Shown: positions 16,829 to 27,163 of the stretch, piece after piece
Layout: the number at the start of each line of letters is the position of its first letter
Position numbering within the stretch: the first letter of the stretch is position 1
Assembly: GCF_000255135.1 (NCBI RefSeq)
Contig: NC_016751.1
Coordinates: 992,001-1,056,000 of the forward strand
Length of the DNA stretch: 64,000 bases
Origin: Marinitoga piezophila KA3
GTDB lineage: Bacteria; Thermotogota; Thermotogae; Petrotogales; Petrotogaceae
Direction: 5' to 3'
Notes under the pieces: model-generated
The model's input: the letters and a program-made list of their open reading frames with translations, nothing else
Database searches by the model: none
Told to the model about the DNA's origin: nothing
Program-made: the position numbers and the translations under genes

Positions 16829-19800
16829 TCAATTTGCAGCTAAACCTTCAAAGTTTAACCAGTTATAATCCTTTTCTAAATCAAGATTGCTATCTAATAT
16901 TACAAGGCCGTTTTCGCCATCAGATACAACATAATGATCATTAGTTCCATCATTTACCTTTTCCACAAACGTTGTATTTCCCTGAGTATCATAAGAATTT
17001 TCTACGTAATTTCCATCACTGTCTGAATCATTGCTTGCACCTATATTTCTTGCATCTGCATCACCAAGTTCTGTTGGATCAGAAACCTTCATAATTATTA
17101 CACCTTTATTTCCTGCAGATAATATAAGCGTATCTGTGCCATCTAAGGTTATATCTGTAATAAATGCATCATCAAATCTTGAACTTCCTAATTTAGTTAA
17201 CGTTGCGCTACTGGTATCTCCTTCATATTTCAAAATTATTACACCTTCGGATCCAGCTGCTGCATATATATACGTTTTTGTTGCACCAATTGTTGCTGTT
17301 TCAATATCAAAAATACTACCATTACTTAAATTATATCCACTATAATCTGAACTTGTTGTTGGGGCACCAAGATTTGAAATATCATATATTTCAATAGAAT
17401 CAGTTGTAGAAACTATTAATCTATTATCATCAGTTGTTGCTGAATCAGTTACTATTTTTCCAGAAAGCTGAACTCTGTTTACAAAATCATAATTTCCGCT
17501 ATTTTCATAAACATTTAATCCTCCACTACCGGAACTTACATAAACAACTGTTGAAACTATAGTTACATTATAAGCTTCTCCTAAAATAGGTAAACTCTTT
17601 AATTTAGTAAGATTTCCATTTGAAGTATCAAATTTTAATACATCTACTCCATAACTCCCTTTGGATACAAAAATATTTGTTAATTGTGTAGCTTCAACAC
17701 TCTTTGCAATTCCATCAAGCTGTATTGATGCTGTTGATTTTGCAGTTGTAAAGGATAATGTTGTTGCGTCTAAAATATTTACTCCATTTTCTGAATCAGC
17801 TACAATAATATAATTTTCCAATGTTTTTGTGGCTTTTGCTACAGCCCCATTATCCAATGTATTAATTTTTTCCATAGTATCAATATTTAAGATTAATAAT
17901 CCATATCTCTTATTTCCAGCAAATAAAGTTCCACCATCGATAAGTATATTACCTACATAATAAATACCGCTATCATATTTTGAATCTTCGCTTAATGTAT
18001 TTCCATCTAATTTTATAACTCCATTTGTTCCTGCAGCTATATATACATAACCGTCTTTGTAACTAACATCATATGCTTCCATACTTGCATTTGCAACCTC
18101 TGAAGGATTTGCTGGATCTGAAATATCTATCTTATATACTCCTCCGCTTCCCGCTGCAACATATGCATAATTTCCGTCAACATATACATTTAATGCACCA
18201 CTTATTTCATAACTACCAATTTCTGTTGGGCTATTAATATTGCTAATATCTACAATATGCAATCCATCATTTGCAGCAACATATACATAATCTCCAGATT
18301 GGTACAATCCTCTTACATCTGAAGAACCTAAAATACTTGAAACGTAAGATAATTCTCCTGCACTATTATCAAAATGCAATATCTGTAATCCTTCTGTTGA
18401 TGCTGCAACCAGAATATATGCCTTTGTAGATGGACTTGTTACAGTTGTTTCAAGAACATCATATGCAGTACTTCCAAAATAATAAGAATCTGTTTTCTTT
18501 GTTAAAGCTGAACTTGATGGTGTATATTCATAAACTGCTACTCCGTTATTTCCATCTGAAACAGCTATATATTCTTTACTATCAAATTCAAATTTAGATA
18601 AATTATATACATAACCTTCTGTATTTACTGAATTTGCAACAGTTGCTGGGGTTGAAGCAGAAGTATCAGAAATATCAATTACAAATATTCCTTCATATCC
18701 TCCTGCTACAAACAATGTATCCAGACCTGAAGTGGTAAATTCATAGAAATCATCTTTAGAAGGTATCCAATCTTCTCCACCTTTTCCGTCTGATACCTTT
18801 ACTCTCCAATAATAGGTTCTACCTCTATCTAATTTATCCACTCCTAAGATTTTAAGAATATTCACCGTTGTCGATGATGAAGTATCACTCTTAAGATTAT
18901 TTTTATCAACTCCTATGTATACAGTGTATTTTAGCTCATCACCATTTTCATCACTGGCATCTGGGAAAGTTACATTTTCCGTACCAATATTCACATTTTG
19001 CGCTTCATCTGAAGGTGTTACATTTGAATCAGCATCTGATGGAAATTCTGGAATTGAATTTTCAACAGGAACACTCTTTTTATAATTTCTTGCAAAGATA
19101 ATAAAATCTTCTATTCCTATTTTCCCATCTTTAAAAGCCACACTATAAATATTTTCATCAACCCAATCCTTAACAGGTGCAATTTCTGCAGGATATATAT
19201 CACATTGTGTTGAGTACAATGTATCTCCCTGCTGTGTTCCATAATGTTTTACAAAAATAAGGAAGTCATTTAAATCAACTTTATTATCTCTCTCATCATT
19301 ACTCGTATCTTCATTATCAAAATCACCTAAAAGAACAGGATTATAAACAACTATATCTCCAGCATATACACTATAACTAATATCTGCATTGTTTAAATCC
19401 TTTGCACTTAAATTTGTTATTGTAATCTGTCCTGGAGTCTTTGGAGAATCTCCCTGACCCACTAATTTTAATTCCAACACATCTTCATCTTCAAAATTCA
19501 TTCCATCTGTTTTTACAAGTGAAATTCTTAATCCATTTGGAATTTCTTTAACTATCATTTGAGGAGCACTTTCACTGCCTATATATTCCACTGTTGCATT
19601 TGTTGTATCATCGAATTTTACAATATTATTTGAAGGTAACATAACATCAAATTCCAGAGCAAGAGTATCGGAAACTCCTTTCATGTGAATAGCAACAGTT
19701 GCTGGATCACCTGATTTTATTGCAAGGTTATCTGTAACCGATATGCCATCTTCAAATGGATCTGAAGCTTTTGTGATAACGCGTTTACTTTTTTCATCAT

Positions 19801-20176
19801 AAAATGCAGCTTCTGTTTCCAACTTGTCTGTTTCAAGGTTTAGATATTTTCTTTTTAATGTAAATAGCTTTTCACCTTTGGTTATATCTCTTTGAGCTTT
19901 AGAAAATAATACAATTGTTTTATTATCCATTGGTTTAATTATAGCTATTGAATTATCTTTATCATATAAAAATGCATCTTCTGGTATTTTTTTATTGATC
20001 ACTATTTCAATAGCTGAAGCATTTACATTAGAATAAAAATTGTAATTTGATGCCAGAGTTACGCTGACTTCATCGGTATTCAACGATGAAACAGGAATTC
20101 TTTTAAAACAACTACTCAACAGGATAATTATCATTATCCCCAACAGGATTACAAATCCTTTCCGTTTAATATTCAT
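16829..20176 (-). CDS. Large lipoprotein: cohesin-like, dockerin-like, FN3 and LVIVD propeller
   Basis: The ATG at 20176 is chosen because it follows GGAGGTGA; ten further in-frame codons lie upstream. The 1115-aa protein has a lipoprotein signal with lipobox LLSSC (Cys23). Then: about 145-280, a cohesin-like beta domain (opening VTDNLAIKSGDPATVAI); about 283-367, a dockerin-like segment with two Asp-rich calcium-loop/F-helix units ending VDLNDFLIFVKHYG and GKIGIEDFIIFARNY; about 376-483, an FN3-like module (YYWRVKVSDGKGGEDW); and about 487-1105, many LVIVD-type beta-propeller repeats of the form YVAAGSGGVYKIDIS. No catalytic site is visible. Probably a cell-surface binding or scaffolding lipoprotein. 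Related in build to the next gene. Confidence 0.8.
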   Translation of the reverse strand: MNIKRKGFVILLGIMIIILLSSCFKRIPVSSLNTDEVSVTLASNYNFYSNVNASAIEIVINKKIPEDAFLYDKDNSIAIIKPMDNKTIVLFSKAQRDITKGEKLFTLKRKYLNLETDKLETEAAFYDEKSKRVITKASDPFEDGISVTDNLAIKSGDPATVAIHMKGVSDTLALEFDVMLPSNNIVKFDDTTNATVEYIGSESAPQMIVKEIPNGLRISLVKTDGMNFEDEDVLELKLVGQGDSPKTPGQITITNLSAKDLNNADISYSVYAGDIVVYNPVLLGDFDNEDTSNDERDNKVDLNDFLIFVKHYGTQQGDTLYSTQCDIYPAEIAPVKDWVDENIYSVAFKDGKIGIEDFIIFARNYKKSVPVENSIPEFPSDADSNVTPSDEAQNVNIGTENVTFPDASDENGDELKYTVYIGVDKNNLKSDTSSSTTVNILKILGVDKLDRGRTYYWRVKVSDGKGGEDWIPSKDDFYEFTTSGLDTLFVAGGYEGIFVIDISDTSASTPATVANSVNTEGYVYNLSKFEFDSKEYIAVSDGNNGVAVYEYTPSSSALTKKTDSYYFGSTAYDVLETTVTSPSTKAYILVAASTEGLQILHFDNSAGELSYVSSILGSSDVRGLYQSGDYVYVAANDGLHIVDISNINSPTEIGSYEISGALNVYVDGNYAYVAAGSGGVYKIDISDPANPSEVANASMEAYDVSYKDGYVYIAAGTNGVIKLDGNTLSEDSKYDSGIYYVGNILIDGGTLFAGNKRYGLLILNIDTMEKINTLDNGAVAKATKTLENYIIVADSENGVNILDATTLSFTTAKSTASIQLDGIAKSVEATQLTNIFVSKGSYGVDVLKFDTSNGNLTKLKSLPILGEAYNVTIVSTVVYVSSGSGGLNVYENSGNYDFVNRVQLSGKIVTDSATTDDNRLIVSTTDSIEIYDISNLGAPTTSSDYSGYNLSNGSIFDIETATIGATKTYIYAAAGSEGVIILKYEGDTSSATLTKLGSSRFDDAFITDITLDGTDTLILSAGNKGVIIMKVSDPTELGDADARNIGASNDSDSDGNYVENSYDTQGNTTFVEKVNDGTNDHYVVSDGENGLVILDSNLDLEKDYNWLNFEGLAAN

Positions 20177-20301
20177 AATTTCACCTCCATGTGGTTTATA
20201 TTCCATCCAATCTGATTATCGTCCTTTTTTTGAATATCTTTAATGTTATTTTTTATTAATATGATATTATATTAGACTTAAAATTATCTTTTTTGGTTCA
20301 A

Positions 20302-20339
20302 TAAAAAAAATAACAACGCCTCTTTAAGGCGCTGTTATT
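20302..20339 (-). terminator. Terminator of the 1631-aa lipoprotein gene
   Basis: Minus strand AATAACAGCGCC / GGCGTTGTTATT pair (one G-T) followed by a long T-run; overlaps the stop codon. Confidence 0.85.
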
Positions 20340-23300
20340 GTATTAAAACCTTACCTACATCAGATATATCAATATCCAGATAGTTATCTATTCCCGATGC
20401 AAACTTTGTGTTATCTGTAAATCTAAGTTCTGTTTCTCCAGGAGTTCCAATTGCTTTAAAGGTAAGTTGTAATATATCACTATTATTTATACTAAAGGTT
20501 CCTCCTAAGGATAAAATAGATATGCTTATTTTTCCATTTGAAATGCTTATAAGTAATCCTTTACCAGTTAATTCTCCTATACCTTTTATATCGTTTTCTG
20601 TAATGGATAGTTTAGCCGGATCATATGTAATTTCTATATCACATGCCTGAATATTTTCTATAACCTGCCCGTGTATTATCACATTACCTTTAGACCCTGA
20701 TTGTATCGTTGTATCTTTAAAATAAAGTTTTGGAACTAATGGTCCTGTATCTTCTTTTATTGTGAATGAATAGGTATCGCTTGATGTTTCTCCACCCTTT
20801 CCATCCTTCGCAACTACTTTCCAGTAATATGTTGCTCCAGTTTGAAGATTGGATACACTTAATGATGTATTGGCCAAATTTGTTTTATATGGTGTTGAAA
20901 GATTTGGATCTGTTGATAAATATACATCATATGTTAGTGAATCGCCATCAGGATCACTACAACTCCACTGTAAGGTTATATCCGGTTCAATATCTGTTGC
21001 ATTGTTCTGTGGCGAAAGCAATACAGGCTTATCAGGCGGCGTATTTTGTTGTAAAGCAGTTGTAAATGAATATGTTTTACTTGATGTCTCTCCACCTTTT
21101 CCGTCTTTTGCAACTACTTTCCAGTAATATGTTTTACCTGAATCAAGAGTTACTGTATAATCGGTATTTGTATAGTCGCTTTCTTTTGGTGTTGTAAATT
21201 GCTGCGAATCTGAGATGTATATATCATATTTTAACGTATCTCCATCCGGATCGTTTCCCTGCCATTTTAATGTTACTGTTGTAGGAATATTTTCTGCTTT
21301 ATCTGCTGGTTCAAGCAACTCTGGTTCTAATGGTGGATTATTTTCATTGGATGATTCTGTTATTGTAAATACCCACAATGGCCCTGAGGTTATATTTCCT
21401 TCGCTATCTTTTGCTATTACTTTCCAATAATATGTTCCTGGAACCAAATTTGTAATTTCATAATTTTTAGCAGTTATATTTTTTGCTTTTAATCCAGGCT
21501 CCTGTACATTTCCAAAATACAAGTCATAAGTTACGCTGTCTCCATCTGGATCATATGATTCCCATTTCAAAGTAAGTGTCTTTAAACTTAATGTACTTTT
21601 ATCTGCCGGGTATGGATTATATGGCTTTATTGGAGGTCTATTATCCGGCATTGTGATTAAGTTTGCATGAATATTTCCGGTATGTTTTCTATCTCCAAGA
21701 TATATTGGCCATCCTGAATCTTTCAGCTCTATTGAATCGCCATATACTCCATAAATGAACCCATTTAACGTTCCAAAAACTATAACACCATTTTCATCTA
21801 TATTTGGTGATGATTTTAATTTTAACTGCGTTTCCTCCGTATCCTGATACGTCCACTCTTCAGTAGAGTTTATTACCCTAAAACTTTTTTTACCGCCTAA
21901 ATATTTATATTCTCCTGTAAGAGTAACATTATATAATTGTTCATTATATAAATCTTTTTCCAGAATATCAGTTATATAGTAATATTTATAAAGATATCCA
22001 CTTTCGCCTACAAATACTATTGAATTATCTGTATCAACTACTATACTTCCTGTAATTACTTCATCTAATTCTTTTTCAAATATTTTATTTCCATACAAAT
22101 CATATCCATATATTTTTTTCTCTTTTGTTCCAAAATATATGTTTCCATTTTTATCCATGGATAAATCTGTTGAAATCTGTTGAGCAAAGGATATTTTAAA
22201 CAATTCTTCTCCTGTATTGCTGGATAATCCATACAGGAATTGTCCAATACCTAAATACAGGTTATTTCCATTAACTACTATATTTGTAGTTGCATTACCA
22301 AATAATTCTTTTTTCCATATTTCGTTGCCAAACGCTCCAAATTTATACAATATACCTGTATCCGTTACTACGAATATTTCTCCATTCACTCCAATAGACA
22401 CAGGCTTTGATATAGGACCTTCCAACTCTGTTTTTTCATATAACGTGCCATCTGGATTTATTATATATAACTCACCTAATTCATCACCTATAATTATTTG
22501 ATTAATTGGATTTAACACCACAGGAGCTTTTATAAAGCCTTCTGTATTATATTTCCATATTATATTCCCATAGGTATCCAATGCATATATTGCTCCGTCT
22601 GATGTTGAAAAATAAATTGTATTATCTTCAGAAATTGCAGGCGATTGAATTGCACTACCTATATATTTTTTAAATTTTAAATCTGCGGGCTTTAAAATTG
22701 TTTTAAAAGAATATATATCGCTTTCTGTTTCAAATTCTCCATCAGAAGCTATAATTTTCCAATAATATCTTTTATTATTTTCAAGTGTAATGTTAAAATA
22801 TGTAGCTTCGGTTGTACCAATAGCCTGTAATTCTTCATTTTCCTGAGCAAGATATATAGTATATTTCAAAGGATCATCTTCTGGATCTTCGCCTTTCCAG
22901 GAGAGTGTTACTTTTATAGGAACCTCTGTTCTTTGATTCTCAGGATAAATTAACACAGGTTTCTCAGGTTGATGATTATTTCTACTATATAGATTTCTAT
23001 TATGCTCTGAATTTTTTCCGTCTTGACACCATATATTATCTGTAGCCTCTTCTGAGGGAATTATAGATAATGCATATAAATTATTCTGAGAAATTCCCAA
23101 TAGCAATCCATCATTAAAAGATGAGGATAATATTTCTCCAAATTCATCTTTATTATTTGTAGATTCAAAGTTTTTGTATATTCCGTTTTTCGTAAAAATA
23201 TATATATTATTTCCATGAATTATTTTGCTCTTATTGTACAAATTAGCAATAGAATAACTTGCTTTAAGTTTTCCGGATTTTGAAATTTTAAATATTTTAG

Positions 23301-25230
23301 AATTTCCGAAAACATAAACATACTCTCCATCATAAATTCCTTCACCATATATATTATCACTTAAAGTTATTTCCCAATTTTCATCTCCTTCCTGTGTATA
23401 ACTATATAATTTCTCACCTGTTGCAAAATACAAATTATAATTTTCATCAGAAATAATAGAACCTGTCAATTTATTTGATAAATTAATTTCACAAAGTACC
23501 TTGCCAAGTGGTTTTGTAATTATAATTTTCCCACTATTTTCATAATTACCCGAAATCACCATTTTACCATTTTCAATTATCGTTAATGGAGCTATTGGTT
23601 CAATTTCATATATTTTATTAAATTTTACTGTATCTCTAGAAAGATCATAAGCTACTATATTACCATTTTTAACTGTAATATAAAGTGTATTTTGACCTGC
23701 TGTTAAACCTATAATAGTATCTGATATTTCCAGAGATATTGTTTTTTGAATAATGAATTTACTTAAATCAATTACCTTTATTTCACCATTTTCAGAAGGA
23801 ATATATAAAATTCCATTATAAATAATACCACCAGGTAAAAGGCCTTCAACTTCTATGATATTATTTTCTGAAGAATCTGTATTTAATTTATATATTTTAT
23901 CATTTGTTATAACATAAATTTTTTCATCATAGATAAACATATCTTTTATATCTTCTATTTCTTTTTGCCATTCAAGGGAAACGGGCTCTTTTGTTGTTTT
24001 TATTTTATACACTTCACTCCAGCTTTTCTCACCATAAGGATCTTCTGACATTACTTTTAGATAATATACCTTATTCTTTTCAAGAGATATATCATAGTAT
24101 GTATCTTCAAGATTTGTGGCAATTGGAGATAAGTACATTGGATTATTACCCATATAAAGTGAGAATTTCAATTTATCATTATCTTTATCCACTCCATTCC
24201 AATTTAATCTGATATTATCCGGAATTATTGAATTGTTTTTTGGATATATAAATTCCGGATTTTCAGGTGTTTGATTTACATCCTGAACTATTATATTTAA
24301 AACTCCCAGTGAATTTTCTTTTGTATCCGATACCACTATCTGTTCCTGAATTTGTTTTGTTAAATCTGGATGTTTTACAAAATCATAATCTGGTTTGAAT
24401 ATATACTTACTTCTTTCAATCATTGCACCTTTATTATTTGTTAATATATGGTATTCTATTGGATCGTTTTCTCTATCGTATACAAAATTTTTCAAATCCA
24501 ATTCAAATTTTTCATTTTCTTTTATCACAAATGTTTTAGCGGGAAAGTCAACAACAGGAGGTGTATTGTCATCTGTTTTGAATGTCCATATATCTGATGT
24601 TTCACTTGCACCCATTGAATCAAAAACTACTACTTTCCAATAATATTTTGTATTTAACTTTAAATCTTTTACGGTATATTCTGTTTTTGTAAGATATGTT
24701 GCAATCGGTGTTATAAGCGATGTAGATTCATCAAGATAAAGATTGTAATAAACATTATCTCCATCAAAATCCACACTTTTAATCCATTGAAACTTTATTT
24801 CATATGGAAAAACTTCTTCTGCACCATCTCTTGGATTTATTAAAAAAGTTTTAGTTGGAGGATTTTTATTGATTTTTTCAATTCTAAATTCAATAATTTT
24901 TCTATCTAAATTCCCTTTTTTATCTACTGCTTCAAGTTTCCATGAATATGTTTTATCTTCATCAAGGGATAAATTAATTTCTGTTTCTGTATATTCCTTA
25001 ATATCTTTTATTACCTTTTTATCAGTATTGGAAAATAAATAAAAATTATAATACAGAAGATCATTATCAGTATCTTCTGCCTTCCAGGAAAATTTAACTT
25101 CTTTATCAGTTAAAGATTCGCCATTTTGTGGAGTCATCTCCAATATTTTCGGGGGATTGTTTTTAAATATACATCCCTGAAAGAGAAAAAGCATCAGTAA
25201 TATAATTATAAGATTTAAAATTTTCTTCAT
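20335..25230 (-). CDS. Giant lipoprotein: FN3 modules, two propellers, C-terminal cohesin-like domain
   Basis: A 1631-aa protein with lipobox LFQGC (Cys20). In order, by counting residues: FN3-like modules at 24-118 and 124-219; a cadherin/Ig-like module at 224-318; FN3 at 322-413; a PQQ-like beta-propeller at 418-735; FN3 at 754-845; a second propeller at 848-1190 (repeats such as IYFSTSDGAIYALDTYGN); three FN3 modules at 1199-1291, 1298-1392 and 1398-1491; and a cohesin-like domain at 1498-1631 (KLYFKDTTIQSGSKGNVII, DIEITYDPAKL, ILQLTFKAIG). No enzyme domain is seen. Long, exposed and modular, it fits a surface or toga scaffold. The separate promoter is not clear; GGAGG precedes the ATG. 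Confidence 0.82.
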   Translation of the reverse strand: MKKILNLIIILLMLFLFQGCIFKNNPPKILEMTPQNGESLTDKEVKFSWKAEDTDNDLLYYNFYLFSNTDKKVIKDIKEYTETEINLSLDEDKTYSWKLEAVDKKGNLDRKIIEFRIEKINKNPPTKTFLINPRDGAEEVFPYEIKFQWIKSVDFDGDNVYYNLYLDESTSLITPIATYLTKTEYTVKDLKLNTKYYWKVVVFDSMGASETSDIWTFKTDDNTPPVVDFPAKTFVIKENEKFELDLKNFVYDRENDPIEYHILTNNKGAMIERSKYIFKPDYDFVKHPDLTKQIQEQIVVSDTKENSLGVLNIIVQDVNQTPENPEFIYPKNNSIIPDNIRLNWNGVDKDNDKLKFSLYMGNNPMYLSPIATNLEDTYYDISLEKNKVYYLKVMSEDPYGEKSWSEVYKIKTTKEPVSLEWQKEIEDIKDMFIYDEKIYVITNDKIYKLNTDSSENNIIEVEGLLPGGIIYNGILYIPSENGEIKVIDLSKFIIQKTISLEISDTIIGLTAGQNTLYITVKNGNIVAYDLSRDTVKFNKIYEIEPIAPLTIIENGKMVISGNYENSGKIIITKPLGKVLCEINLSNKLTGSIISDENYNLYFATGEKLYSYTQEGDENWEITLSDNIYGEGIYDGEYVYVFGNSKIFKISKSGKLKASYSIANLYNKSKIIHGNNIYIFTKNGIYKNFESTNNKDEFGEILSSSFNDGLLLGISQNNLYALSIIPSEEATDNIWCQDGKNSEHNRNLYSRNNHQPEKPVLIYPENQRTEVPIKVTLSWKGEDPEDDPLKYTIYLAQENEELQAIGTTEATYFNITLENNKRYYWKIIASDGEFETESDIYSFKTILKPADLKFKKYIGSAIQSPAISEDNTIYFSTSDGAIYALDTYGNIIWKYNTEGFIKAPVVLNPINQIIIGDELGELYIINPDGTLYEKTELEGPISKPVSIGVNGEIFVVTDTGILYKFGAFGNEIWKKELFGNATTNIVVNGNNLYLGIGQFLYGLSSNTGEELFKISFAQQISTDLSMDKNGNIYFGTKEKKIYGYDLYGNKIFEKELDEVITGSIVVDTDNSIVFVGESGYLYKYYYITDILEKDLYNEQLYNVTLTGEYKYLGGKKSFRVINSTEEWTYQDTEETQLKLKSSPNIDENGVIVFGTLNGFIYGVYGDSIELKDSGWPIYLGDRKHTGNIHANLITMPDNRPPIKPYNPYPADKSTLSLKTLTLKWESYDPDGDSVTYDLYFGNVQEPGLKAKNITAKNYEITNLVPGTYYWKVIAKDSEGNITSGPLWVFTITESSNENNPPLEPELLEPADKAENIPTTVTLKWQGNDPDGDTLKYDIYISDSQQFTTPKESDYTNTDYTVTLDSGKTYYWKVVAKDGKGGETSSKTYSFTTALQQNTPPDKPVLLSPQNNATDIEPDITLQWSCSDPDGDSLTYDVYLSTDPNLSTPYKTNLANTSLSVSNLQTGATYYWKVVAKDGKGGETSSDTYSFTIKEDTGPLVPKLYFKDTTIQSGSKGNVIIHGQVIENIQACDIEITYDPAKLSITENDIKGIGELTGKGLLISISNGKISISILSLGGTFSINNSDILQLTFKAIGTPGETELRFTDNTKFASGIDNYLDIDISDVGKVLIQ
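20761..21140. repeat. 300-base tandem period encoding FN3 modules
   Basis: 20761-20840 and 21061-21140 are near-identical stretches exactly 300 bases apart, encoding YYWKVVAKDGKGGETSS twice. This shows recent internal duplication of one FN3-like module of 100 residues. Confidence 0.75.
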
Positions 25231-25309
25231 TTCAATTCCTCCAATTTTCTATACTATCTCTAAATTATTATTCTATATTATATATCGATTATCCCCCAAA
25301 AATAATAAC

Positions 25310-25345
25310 AAATAAAAAAGGCAACCATTTAAGGTTGCCTAAAAT
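25310..25345 (-). terminator. cstA terminator
   Basis: Stem ggcaacc / ggttgcc with a T-run on the minus side, 18 bases after the cstA stop. Confidence 0.8.
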
Positions 25346-25356
25346 ACTTTATAACA

Positions 25357-27051
25357 TTAAATTTCTTCTTCTACTTCTTCCAGATCTTTTTTACCTGCAC
25401 GGGCGATAGCTATAAATCCTTCTACAAAAATCCAGAGAGCTATAATGAGAGTAGCAACTGTAATGAATATTAATAAGCTATTATTACTTGCTATAAATTT
25501 CTTTAAGTTTAATACTGTTGCATATAATGTCATAACCATCATAAATAACATTGGTAATCCTGTAATCCATATTGGCTTTTTCTTCTGTGCAAGATATACA
25601 GTACCAATAAGCAATGCTAAACTGGCAAGTAACTGATTTAAAGCACCAAATACTGGCCAGAGAATTAAAGCACCTTTACCGTCTCCAGTTGACAATGCTA
25701 ATCCCATTGCTGCAAGAATCACTATTGCTGTTGCAACATATCTATTTTCAAGAGGTTTAACTATGATTTTTCCTTCTTTATTTGAGAATAATTCCTGCAA
25801 TGCAAATCTTTGAATTCTTGTTGATGAATCCATTGTTGTACCAGCAAATGAAACAATAAATACAGCCATTATTGTTTTTGCAAGGTCAAGAGGAATGCCA
25901 TAAGAGTTCATAAGATTTGCTGAACCATTGATAACTGCTGATAATTTTGCACCAAGACCGCTTGCTGCTGCCCATGATGAATAATGTGATGTAAATGCTT
26001 CAACGCCTCCACCATTCATACCAAGACCTGCAGTTACTGCAATAATAACAATTGTTGCAAGAACTCCTTCTAAAATCATTCCGCCGTAACCAATCATCTG
26101 AGCATCTGTTTCTTTTTCCAATTGTTTAACTGTAGTTCCTGAAGCAGCTAAACTATGGAACCCTGATATTGCACCACAGGCTATTGTTATGAAAAGAATT
26201 GGGAATATAGGTGGTGCATCTGGAACTGTTTGAAATGCAGGAGCAACGATTTTTGGATGTCCAATAATTACTCCAAGAACCAATAATCCCATAGCAATTA
26301 ATAATTCATGTGAATTTATATAATCCCTTGGCTGCAATAACTTATGAACAGGCATAGTTGAAGCGATGAAAACATATGCCATCAATATATAAATCCATGT
26401 AATTATTGCATTTCCACCAAGTTTTATAGGCATAACAACACCTATGCCAATAGTTACATACATTAAAATAACAGCAATTATTGAATAAAGTGTATCGTTT
26501 TTACCTTTGTTATAAATCATATAACTTAACCACATGGCAATAGGTATTTCCATCCATACTGGAAATACTGACTGTGGATACATATTAAACAACAATGCAA
26601 CAATAAGTCCAAATACTGCCAGAACTATCCATAATAAGAACTGGATTAAAATCAAGAATATCTTTGCTGTTCTTTCGTTAATTAAATTACCTGTTAATTC
26701 ACCTATAGTTTTACCCTGATTTCTTGCTGAAACTACAAGTGATGTAAAATCATGTACTGCACCCATAAATATAGAACCAAAGAATACCCAGATAAATGCA
26801 GGTACCCAACCCCAGATAACACCTATTGCTGGACCAACTATTGGACCTGTTCCTGCAATAGTTGTAAAGTGGTGTCCCAATAAAATATGCTTTTTAGTAG
26901 GAACATAGTCAACACCATCTTCAAATTCCTTTGAAGGTACCGGGTTGTTGTCGTTAAGACCGAAAATCTTTTTTGCTATCCATTTGCCATATGTGTTATA
27001 GGCCAACCAATAACCTACAAATGCTAAAATAGCCAACAATAACGAATTCAC
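25357..27051 (-). CDS. cstA: CstA-family transporter (pyruvate/peptide)
   Basis: Integral membrane protein of the CstA family, 564 aa with many hydrophobic segments. The family signature near the N-terminus is clear: GHHFTTIAGTGPIVGPAIGVIWGW followed by GAVHDFTSLVVSAR. CstA of E. coli was first linked to peptides and its paralogue BtsT to pyruvate import. The gene lies directly downstream of a LytS/LytTR sensor pair, the same partnership as BtsSR with BtsT, so pyruvate is the best guess for the substrate. The start is GTG, placed behind GAAAGGGGGT. Own terminator behind it. Confidence 0.92.
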   Translation of the reverse strand: MNSLLLAILAFVGYWLAYNTYGKWIAKKIFGLNDNNPVPSKEFEDGVDYVPTKKHILLGHHFTTIAGTGPIVGPAIGVIWGWVPAFIWVFFGSIFMGAVHDFTSLVVSARNQGKTIGELTGNLINERTAKIFLILIQFLLWIVLAVFGLIVALLFNMYPQSVFPVWMEIPIAMWLSYMIYNKGKNDTLYSIIAVILMYVTIGIGVVMPIKLGGNAIITWIYILMAYVFIASTMPVHKLLQPRDYINSHELLIAMGLLVLGVIIGHPKIVAPAFQTVPDAPPIFPILFITIACGAISGFHSLAASGTTVKQLEKETDAQMIGYGGMILEGVLATIVIIAVTAGLGMNGGGVEAFTSHYSSWAAASGLGAKLSAVINGSANLMNSYGIPLDLAKTIMAVFIVSFAGTTMDSSTRIQRFALQELFSNKEGKIIVKPLENRYVATAIVILAAMGLALSTGDGKGALILWPVFGALNQLLASLALLIGTVYLAQKKKPIWITGLPMLFMMVMTLYATVLNLKKFIASNNSLLIFITVATLIIALWIFVEGFIAIARAGKKDLEEVEEEI

Positions 27052-27127
27052 TAAAAATACCCCCTTTCAATTTTTAAACTATACCATTATAAAAATATCA
27101 TACAATATTCATCTTTTTCGACAAAAG

Positions 27128-27155
27128 TAAAAAAAAATGCCCCAAACGGGCAAAT
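27128..27155 (-). terminator. Terminator behind the response-regulator gene
   Basis: Stem tgccc / gggca with loop, followed on the minus strand by nine Ts; lies between the regulator and cstA, so cstA needs read-through or its own promoter. Confidence 0.7.
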
Positions 27156-27163
27156 TTCTAAAC

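Noticed and set aside
16829-25230. A cellulosome
   Set aside because: Cohesin-like modules are present but no glycoside hydrolase carries a dockerin in this window, so a cellulosome is not supported.
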